64,000 nucleotides of DNA from the NCBI GenBank assembly GCA_900315525.1, contig OMZO01000001.1:124001-188000 (forward strand), written 5' to 3'. Origin of the DNA: an uncultured Prevotella sp. Lineage in GTDB: Bacteria > Bacteroidota > Bacteroidia > Bacteroidales > Bacteroidaceae. The notes under the pieces are model-generated. The model was not told the origin of the DNA. It saw only the letters and a program-made list of their open reading frames with translations, and ran no database searches. Position 1 is the stretch's first letter, and each line of letters begins with the position of its first letter. This document shows, piece after piece, positions 33,584 to 40,577 of the stretch. The position numbers and the translations under genes are program-made.

Positions 33584-36016
33584 ATGAAGAAACTAGTAAC
33601 TATTGCATTGGCGGCAGCGATGACCCTGACCGCCTCCGCAGCCCAAAAGCAGAAACAGCAGGCGCACGGCTATCCCATCAGTCCTGTGCCCTTTACAGCA
33701 GTGAAAGTAACCCCTGGCACATTTTGGGGACAACGTCTGGAGGCCAGCCGCAAGGTCACTATCCCCCTCGCCTTCTCGAAGTGTGAGGAGACTGGACGTT
33801 ACACGAACTTCTCAAATGCAGCAGAGCATCTGAAGGATCCCTCTAAGGTGTTCAAGGTTGGCGGCCTTTCCTTCGACGACACCGACCCCTACAAGACTAT
33901 TGAAGGCGCCTCGTATATCTTGCAGACCTATCCAGACAAGAAACTGGTACAGTACATCGACTCTGTACTCGATGTGATTGCCTCTGCTCAGGAGCCCGAT
34001 GGCTATCTTTACACCTCACGCACCCAGAATCCAAAGGAACCCCACGAGTGGGCTGGCGACAAACGCTGGAGTCAGGAAGAGGACCTGAGTCACGAGCTCT
34101 ACAACCTCGGCCACATGGTGGAAGGTGCTATCGCCCACTATCAGGCCACAGGCAGCCGTAAGTTCCTCGACATCGCCATCCGTTATGCCGACTGTGTCTG
34201 CCGTGAGGTTGGCCCGAACCAAGGTCAGGCTTGTGTGGTTCCGGGACATCAGATCGCAGAGATGGCACTTGCCAAACTGTATCTTGTTACTGGCGAAAAG
34301 AAATATCTCGACGAAGCTAAGTTCTTCCTCGATTACCGTGGTAAGACCACCATCGTACATGACTATTCTCAGGCTCATAAGCCCGTCATCGAGCAAGACG
34401 AAGCCGTAGGACATGCCGTTCGTGCTGCCTATATGTATGCAGGTATGGCCGATGTAGCTGCCCTCACAGGTGACAAAGACTATATCAAGGCCATCGATGC
34501 CATCTGGGACAATATCGTCACCAAAAAGCTCTATATCACTGGCGGTATCGGCGCCACTTCGAATGGCGAGGCCTTCGGCAAGAACTACGAACTGCCCAAT
34601 ATGAGTGCATACTGCGAGACCTGTGCCGCCATTGGTAATGTGTATGTGAACTACCGACTCTTCCTGCTTCACGGTGACTCGAAATACTACGATGTACTAG
34701 AGCGCACTCTCTACAACGGTCTTATCAGCGGTGTCTCGCTCGAGGGCAACGGCTTCTTCTATCCCAACCCCTTGGAATCGATGGGGCAGCACCAGCGCCA
34801 GCCTTGGTTTGGCTGTGCCTGCTGTCCAAGCAACATCTGCCGATTCATTCCTTCACTGCCCGGCTATATCTATGCAGTAAAAGATAAGAACGTCTATGTG
34901 AACCTCTTTCTCTCCAACAAAAGCAACCTAACGGTGGCTGGCAAAAAAGTGGCGCTTAGCCAAACGACGGAATACCCATGGAACGGCGATATCACCATCC
35001 TTGTCGATCAGAATGCCGCAGGTCAGTTTGCCATGAAGATCCGTATCCCTGGTTGGGTTAAGAATCAGGTCCTGCCCTCTAATCTCTACCAATATACCGA
35101 TGGCAAACGCCTCGGCTATACCATCCTGGTAAACGGCAGCGCTGTTACTGCAAATGTAACAGAAGATGGCTACTACACCATCAACCGCAAATGGAAGAAG
35201 GGCGACAAGCTGCAGATACATTTCGACATGGAGGCTCGTACCGTACGCGCTAATAATAAGGTGGAGGCAGACCGTGGTATGGTGAGCATCGAACGCGGCC
35301 CGATTGTATATTGTGCCGAACACCCGGACAATAGCTTTGACATCATGGGTGCTCTCATCAACCAGACGCCTCAGTTCACACTCGGTAAGAGTGAGATTGC
35401 TGGCACACCTGTCCAGACACTCACCACCAGTGCCCAGACACTGAACTTCAATAAGCAAGGCAAACTGGAGACACAGGACCAGACACTAACCCTCATCCCC
35501 TACTATGCCTGGTGCCATCGAGGTTCTGGTAAGATGCGCGTCTGGCTGCCTCAAGATCTGAATGCCACCAATCCGTCACAACCCGAGACCCTCGCCTCAC
35601 AGAGTAAAGTCAGCAGTTCATCGGAGCGAATGCCAGCCCTCTCAGCCATCAACGACCGACTGGTGCCAAAGGATGAGAATGACCGTTCTGTGCCATATAC
35701 TCACTGGTGGCCGAAGAAGGATTGCACCGAGTGGCTCGGCTATGAGTTCCCGCAGGAGGCCACCGTTCAGAGTGCTACCGTCTATTGGTACGATGACGGC
35801 CCTTGGGGTGGATGTCGTGTACCACAGTCCTGGCGCATCCTTTATCAGGACCAGCAGGGACAGTGGCAGCCCGTCAGCGGTGCCGATGCCTATCCGACAG
35901 ATAAGGGCAGTGCCTGTACTGTAAACTTCGACCCCGTGAAGACCAAAGCACTCCGCCTGGAAGTGACCCTACCAGCCGACAATGCCGCAGGCCTCTTCGA
36001 GTGGAGCATACGATAA
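33584..36016 (+). CDS. Second GH127/GH146 (DUF1680) enzyme
   Basis: An 810-residue secreted paralogue of the enzyme at 26136-28556. Signal peptide MKKLVTIALAAAMTLTASA. The zinc-thiolate residues are conserved: CETC with Glu345 and Cys347, CACCP with Cys413-Cys414. Other shared blocks are FDDTDPYKTIEGASYIL, PDGYLYTSRT, LYITGGIGATSNGEAFG and the C-terminal beta domain (YTHWWPKKDCTEWLGYEF). The first differs in having a shorter loop before the SHELYN block, so the two may have different linkages (for example beta-1,2-Ara-Ara versus Ara-Hyp). Last gene of the GH97-GH43-GH127 operon; a strong hairpin follows the stop. Confidence 0.88.
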   Translation: MKKLVTIALAAAMTLTASAAQKQKQQAHGYPISPVPFTAVKVTPGTFWGQRLEASRKVTIPLAFSKCEETGRYTNFSNAAEHLKDPSKVFKVGGLSFDDTDPYKTIEGASYILQTYPDKKLVQYIDSVLDVIASAQEPDGYLYTSRTQNPKEPHEWAGDKRWSQEEDLSHELYNLGHMVEGAIAHYQATGSRKFLDIAIRYADCVCREVGPNQGQACVVPGHQIAEMALAKLYLVTGEKKYLDEAKFFLDYRGKTTIVHDYSQAHKPVIEQDEAVGHAVRAAYMYAGMADVAALTGDKDYIKAIDAIWDNIVTKKLYITGGIGATSNGEAFGKNYELPNMSAYCETCAAIGNVYVNYRLFLLHGDSKYYDVLERTLYNGLISGVSLEGNGFFYPNPLESMGQHQRQPWFGCACCPSNICRFIPSLPGYIYAVKDKNVYVNLFLSNKSNLTVAGKKVALSQTTEYPWNGDITILVDQNAAGQFAMKIRIPGWVKNQVLPSNLYQYTDGKRLGYTILVNGSAVTANVTEDGYYTINRKWKKGDKLQIHFDMEARTVRANNKVEADRGMVSIERGPIVYCAEHPDNSFDIMGALINQTPQFTLGKSEIAGTPVQTLTTSAQTLNFNKQGKLETQDQTLTLIPYYAWCHRGSGKMRVWLPQDLNATNPSQPETLASQSKVSSSSERMPALSAINDRLVPKDENDRSVPYTHWWPKKDCTEWLGYEFPQEATVQSATVYWYDDGPWGGCRVPQSWRILYQDQQGQWQPVSGADAYPTDKGSACTVNFDPVKTKALRLEVTLPADNAAGLFEWSIR

Positions 36017-36017
36017 T

Positions 36018-36061
36018 TTTCTGGGCCGCATCCTAAAACTATTTACGATGCGGCCCAGAAA
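36018..36061 (+). terminator. Stem-loop terminator after the GH97-GH43-GH127 operon
   Basis: A perfect 15-bp stem (TTTCTGGGCCGCATC 36018-36032 pairing with GATGCGGCCCAGAAA 36047-36061), starting directly after the stop codon; followed by CTTTTCC, a short T run. A second, overlapping hairpin can form between 36039-36053 and 36070-36087. Confidence 0.7.
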
Positions 36062-36119
36062 CTTTTCCTCCGCATCGTAGAAAATAGCCCACAAGTTTAG
36101 CAATTTCGGAAAGAAATCG

Positions 36120-36127
36120 TACCTTTG
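36120..36127 (+). promoter_or_regulatory. -7 promoter element of queC
   Basis: TACCTTTG with TTTA 20 nt upstream (36096-36099), a three-of-four match to the -33 box. The ATG is 19 nt downstream. Confidence 0.65.
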
Positions 36128-36146
36128 CAGGCAAAAAGACAAGAAG

Positions 36147-36800
36147 ATGAAAGATTGCATATTGATATTGAGTGGAGGCCTTGATTCCACCACCCTGCTT
36201 TACGATTACCAAGAACGTATCGCACTAGCCATCTCGTTTGATTATGGCTCTAATCATAATGCCAAGGAGATACCTTTTGCCCGTCTGCATTGCGAACGAT
36301 TGGGCATCAAGCATCTGGTTATCCCCCTCAATTTCATGTCGCAGTATTTCCGCAGTTCCCTTCTCTCTGGCGATGAAGCTATCCCAGAAGGACACTATGC
36401 TGATGAGAACATGAAATCGACAGTAGTACCCTTCCGTAATGGTATCATGCTCGCCATTGCTGCAGGTATGGCAGAAAGCAACGACCTGCAATACATCATG
36501 ATGGCCAATCACGGTGGCGATCATACCATCTATCCAGATTGTCGCCCTGAATTCGTAGAGGCCTTTGGCAAAGCCACTCAAGCAGGTACTTTTAACGGGG
36601 TCAGTCTGCTTTCGCCCTATTGTAATATGACGAAAGCAGAGATTGCTGCAAGGGGAAAAGTTCTGGGCATCGACTATGCAGAAACATGGTCATGCTACAG
36701 AGGTGGCGATAAGCATTGTGGAAAATGTGGCACCTGCGTGGAGCGCCGTGAAGCGCTCGCAGAAGCCGGTATCACGGATACAACTGAATACGATCTGTAG
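36147..36800 (+). CDS. queC: QueC, 7-cyano-7-deazaguanine (preQ0) synthase
   Basis: 217 residues, the normal length for QueC. The PP-loop ATPase motif SGGLDSTT lies at the N-terminus (residues 9-16), followed by FDYGSNHNAKE, VPFRNGIMLAIA and ANHGGDHTIYPDCRPEF; the zinc site near the C-terminus is C-x8-C-x2-C-x2-C (SCYRGGDKHCGKCGTC). The enzyme converts 7-carboxy-7-deazaguanine to preQ0 with ATP and ammonia in the cytoplasm, on the way to queuosine in tRNA. It has its own promoter; no other queuosine gene is adjacent. The last 29 bp overlap the 3' end of the convergent GDPD-GH28 gene. Confidence 0.96.
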   Translation: MKDCILILSGGLDSTTLLYDYQERIALAISFDYGSNHNAKEIPFARLHCERLGIKHLVIPLNFMSQYFRSSLLSGDEAIPEGHYADENMKSTVVPFRNGIMLAIAAGMAESNDLQYIMMANHGGDHTIYPDCRPEFVEAFGKATQAGTFNGVSLLSPYCNMTKAEIAARGKVLGIDYAETWSCYRGGDKHCGKCGTCVERREALAEAGITDTTEYDL

Positions 36801-38910
36801 TCAATCCCTCTACATCATCCACGACAATCGCTGGACGGAAATCCTCGTCAACTAATTTTAGCTGAATATCCTTCAGCTTGATATTGCGAATATGCCGTAA
36901 ATAAAGGCCCCATGAAGGCAACTCGCCAAACATGGTGAATTCTGGGTATTTCTGTATCTGCTCAGGAACATCGCCCTTTCGCCAAAGTGGTATATAGGCC
37001 ATACCTTTCGTCGCTCTGCCAGGATAGGTGATCTGGATATGCTCCAAGGTAATGTCTTCGATACAATTGCCTGGAATACCGCAGATAGGAGCAGGGTGGA
37101 TATTATGGAAATAGTCTACCTCTGGTCCTCTTAGGTCATAATCAATATCAGGACGCCCAAAAGGAATCTGAGCTGTAAGGTTTGAGATATGGATATCCTT
37201 CACCACGCCTTTTCGATTGCCTGCTCGCTGGCCCAAACGGACAAAGAGTGCGTTGCCCGTATTCTGGGCGATGATATCATCAACCTTTACATCCTCAATG
37301 ATAGCACCATCAACGCTCTCGATGGCCAGAGCAGAACGGAAGGTATCAAACACTCGAATACCATTGATGCGGATATGACGGAAGCCACCATAAGAGGCAG
37401 TGCCAAACTTAATTGCAGAGGCACTACTGCGAATCTCACAGTTGCGGATAGTAATACTGTCGTTACTGCTTTCTGGGTTATACGACTTCAGACAAATACC
37501 ATCGTCAGCACTATTCACCTTACAGCATTCTACCAGCACTTGTTTGCAATCAGTTAAGTCGATGCCATCATTGTTCCAATAGGCACGATTATAGATGTCG
37601 AGATTCCTTAGAACCATATCTCGACACTGATGGAACGAAAGGCCCCAGCCTGCACTATTCCGCAAATGGACATCCTCAACACGAACGCCCTGACAATCCA
37701 CAAAATTAAATAAGGTGGGGCGCACCAATTCGCTGGGACGCTGCCGTCGGACATTATAATTAGGATCCGTCATCTCGCCAGTATGGTGCAAGCTATCGAT
37801 TGTCAAGGCCAAAGACAATCCCTGACCATCAATCGTTCCCATACCAGTAATGGCGATATGATGTGCATCTTTCGCTATTATCAGTCCTAATTGCGAATTG
37901 TCTTTCCTTTCATCGCCAGCAGACTGCTTGGTATCTACTCGCTGGTAGTCGTAAGGATTTGTGCTACCCAAAATAATAGCACCATCCTCCAAATGTAGTT
38001 CTATGCCACTTTTTAACTTCAACTGCCCTATATGATACACCCCCTTTGGGAATGTTACCCTTCCTCCACCATCGTTGCTCATCTTGTCAATCAACATCTG
38101 CAATGCTTGGGTACTCATTCCTGGTTTTGCCTGACAGGAAGGCAACAAACGGACAAACACCTCTGGACGATCAAGATTTACCAAGTCTGCTTTTTTGTCG
38201 ATGACGAGCTGGAACTGTGAGGTATCGTCTTCCTGACAAGCTGCCATCACCTTGATGTTGTGTTGATGACAATAAGTGCGAAATACTTCAGTAATCTTCT
38301 CTGGAGCTATCTCTACGTAAGATGGTTTACAAATATTCTGCCAGTATTTCAAACGCTCAATATCACCAGCATTCACCTTGATCTTCATCTCTGGTGCCAA
38401 GGCAATGAACTCACGAAGCATCCCTTCGTCGCCAAACCAAAAGAAACTCTTGCCTGCATATCCCTTCTCTCGCACAAGATTTACGAGTGTCGGAATGGGC
38501 GTGCCGCGTTTCACATCGAAAAAGACGTTAGCCTTGCCCTGCAGCGAGTCGAGCATCTCGGCTATCGTAGGCACATGGAGACCTGCGAACTGTGGTCCAA
38601 ACCAACTGCCGGCATCGAGCTTGCGGACATCCTCGGAAAGCATGTCAGCAAGTTTTCCCTTACCGTTCGTAGTACGTTCTAATGTCTCATCGTGTAAATT
38701 GAAAAGCACGCCGTCTTTCGACTTGCGCACATCCACCTCTATCCACTTCGCCTGATAGTGCAGCGCAGAGTCTGCTGATGGCCATGTGTTCTCTGGTGCC
38801 AATGCATTCGCTCCGCGATGGACCACTATTTCAATGCTCTGGGCAGCCACAGCTGTGACTGCCCAGATAATCATAGAGGTTACAAGTAATCTCAAATTAA
38901 TAACCTGCAT
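36772..38910 (-). CDS. Fusion of a GDPD-like domain and a GH28 beta-helix
   Basis: 712 residues, secreted (signal peptide IIWAVTAVAAQS). Residues about 25-250 form a glycerophosphodiester phosphodiesterase TIM barrel: HRGANALAPENTW, IEVDVRKSKDGVLFNLHD and NVFFDVKRGTP supply the usual metal ligands. From about 270 a right-handed beta-helix of the GH28 polygalacturonase family begins (IDKMSNDGGGRVTFPKGVYH), with catalytic aspartates in NNDGID and ADDGIC; the classical GHG is replaced by SAIKFG, as in many bacterial exo-acting members. Last gene of the GH28-SusC-SusD operon; its start overlaps the SusD stop by 14 bp and its end overlaps queC. Probably trims a galacturonan; the role of the GDPD half is unknown. 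Confidence 0.8.
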   Translation of the reverse strand: MQVINLRLLVTSMIIWAVTAVAAQSIEIVVHRGANALAPENTWPSADSALHYQAKWIEVDVRKSKDGVLFNLHDETLERTTNGKGKLADMLSEDVRKLDAGSWFGPQFAGLHVPTIAEMLDSLQGKANVFFDVKRGTPIPTLVNLVREKGYAGKSFFWFGDEGMLREFIALAPEMKIKVNAGDIERLKYWQNICKPSYVEIAPEKITEVFRTYCHQHNIKVMAACQEDDTSQFQLVIDKKADLVNLDRPEVFVRLLPSCQAKPGMSTQALQMLIDKMSNDGGGRVTFPKGVYHIGQLKLKSGIELHLEDGAIILGSTNPYDYQRVDTKQSAGDERKDNSQLGLIIAKDAHHIAITGMGTIDGQGLSLALTIDSLHHTGEMTDPNYNVRRQRPSELVRPTLFNFVDCQGVRVEDVHLRNSAGWGLSFHQCRDMVLRNLDIYNRAYWNNDGIDLTDCKQVLVECCKVNSADDGICLKSYNPESSNDSITIRNCEIRSSASAIKFGTASYGGFRHIRINGIRVFDTFRSALAIESVDGAIIEDVKVDDIIAQNTGNALFVRLGQRAGNRKGVVKDIHISNLTAQIPFGRPDIDYDLRGPEVDYFHNIHPAPICGIPGNCIEDITLEHIQITYPGRATKGMAYIPLWRKGDVPEQIQKYPEFTMFGELPSWGLYLRHIRNIKLKDIQLKLVDEDFRPAIVVDDVEGLTTDRIQLYP

Positions 38911-40558
38911 TCTGCTTCCACTTCGGGTTCAGGTCAAGCATACTACCATTGATTGGGAATACACGACGGGTCTTGTCGAAATTAGCCGTCGGGAAGTCCT
39001 TGTAGTGAGGGAAGTACTCATCCTCGAAATGACCGAAACGGATCATATCAGCACGACGCAGGTTCTCATCGAAGAACTCACGACCACGCTCCTGATAGAT
39101 ATCGTCCAAAGTAGGATTGTTGGCAAGTAACTCAGCATTTGCATAAGCACGTACTTGGTTCACCAAATCCTTAGCTTCTGAAGAACTGCCCTGACGGGTC
39201 AGCGCCTCAGCCTTGGTAAGGAGGATCTCAGCATAACGCATCAGAGGAATATCGTTCGACTGGTTACGACCGTTTGCGAAATCGCTTCTTGTGACATGCC
39301 ACTTTGTAGTACGACAGCCCTGACGCCAGCCATCAAGGTTATCACCAACGTTGATGGTGAAGTCCTTCTCCACGAGGTTGATGTTACGGCTAATCTTCAG
39401 CGGATTACCCTCCTTGTTGAGCGCAACCTGTGTAGTAGGCAACAAGGTCTTCGGGTCATAGACATAAACGGTATTCTCATCCTTACCAGTGTCATAACGG
39501 TAGTCATCCAAATCCTCAGACAGACCGATGATCAGCTTATTACGCTCATCACCCTTCAGGTTAAAGAGCTTCACGAACTCAGGCACCATCGTCACGTAAC
39601 CACCACCCGAGTTGGTCAGCTGCTCACCATAATAGCTTGGATTCATGTTCTTGATGTCTTTATAAGAGTGAGAACGTCCATACTGCATACCAGTAGCCTG
39701 CGTGGTGTGATAAGGCATTGCATAGATGAAGTCCTTGATAGTACCAGCCTCTACACGCTCTGTGTTGTCAGAAGCGAACTTGAAGCGATAGGCATCCGGA
39801 CCAAGCTCGAACTTACCCGACTTGATAATCTCGTCGCAGACAGCGATACAGTCAGCCAGTTTCTCGTTGGTAGCAGTAGCGGCATCGTAGTTCTCAACAG
39901 CCGAAGCGGTGAAAACGGGCCAGTTGATATACAGACGGGCCAGCAGGGCCTGAGCCATATACTTGTTAGGTTTACCATAGTTCTCGCCAGTGGTCTCAGT
40001 GGTCAGCTGCGGAATAATCTCCTTAAGCTCACTCTCAATCCAGCGAGCCACATCAGCACGGGGCTGACGAGCCTCCAGGTCGATCTCACCAGCTTTGGTA
40101 GCATCGTTGATAGCTACATCACCCCAGCAATCCATCATGATGTAGGTGAAGTAAGCACGCATCGCACGAGCAGGAGCCTTGTACTTAGCGTCGGCATCAC
40201 TGTTGATAACCTCATTGGCCTTCACAACGCCAGATGCTAATACGGTCATCCAGTCGATAGATGCATCAGAATAAACGAAGTTGTGCAGGCTGGGGTGTGC
40301 GTATGCACCGTTGTCATACCAGTTACCACCGTATGACACAGCCGTATATTCATCGCTCGAGAGTGCCAGTCCCTCCATGTAGCGACGTCCGAAGCAGTCA
40401 CGCATCTGGAAGTATATTCCCGAGAGCTGAGCCTCGAGTGCAGCCTCACTATTAGGATAAGAGGTGTACTGAGAATCAACAGGAACATTCAAATCTGTAC
40501 AGCCGACAGCCAGTGAGGCCAGGCCTACCATCAATAATCCTTTTATATTTGTTTTCAT
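38897..40558 (-). CDS. SusD-like lipoprotein of the GH28 locus
   Basis: 553 residues, lipobox LAVGC (Cys20). SusD hallmarks: PNSEAALEAQLSGIYFQM, AMRAYFTYIMMDCWGDVAIN, QALLARLYINWPVF, LMRYAEILLTKAEALTRQG and RREFFDENLRRADMIRFGHF-like ending. Its partner SusC is encoded 19 bp upstream. It captures the pectic oligosaccharide for import. Confidence 0.95.
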   Translation of the reverse strand: MKTNIKGLLMVGLASLAVGCTDLNVPVDSQYTSYPNSEAALEAQLSGIYFQMRDCFGRRYMEGLALSSDEYTAVSYGGNWYDNGAYAHPSLHNFVYSDASIDWMTVLASGVVKANEVINSDADAKYKAPARAMRAYFTYIMMDCWGDVAINDATKAGEIDLEARQPRADVARWIESELKEIIPQLTTETTGENYGKPNKYMAQALLARLYINWPVFTASAVENYDAATATNEKLADCIAVCDEIIKSGKFELGPDAYRFKFASDNTERVEAGTIKDFIYAMPYHTTQATGMQYGRSHSYKDIKNMNPSYYGEQLTNSGGGYVTMVPEFVKLFNLKGDERNKLIIGLSEDLDDYRYDTGKDENTVYVYDPKTLLPTTQVALNKEGNPLKISRNINLVEKDFTINVGDNLDGWRQGCRTTKWHVTRSDFANGRNQSNDIPLMRYAEILLTKAEALTRQGSSSEAKDLVNQVRAYANAELLANNPTLDDIYQERGREFFDENLRRADMIRFGHFEDEYFPHYKDFPTANFDKTRRVFPINGSMLDLNPKWKQNAGY

Positions 40559-40577
40559 AATTGCGTCTGATTAAGAA

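Noticed and set aside
36089-36147. PreQ1 riboswitch ahead of queC
   Set aside because: The leader from the mapped -7 box is about 13 nt, too short, and no preQ1-type pseudoknot pattern is seen.
39100-39115. Extra operator half-site (TATCGTCCAAAG) in the second SusD gene
   Set aside because: Single copy, inside coding sequence, no second repeat at 21-22 bp and no -7 box 28 nt away.
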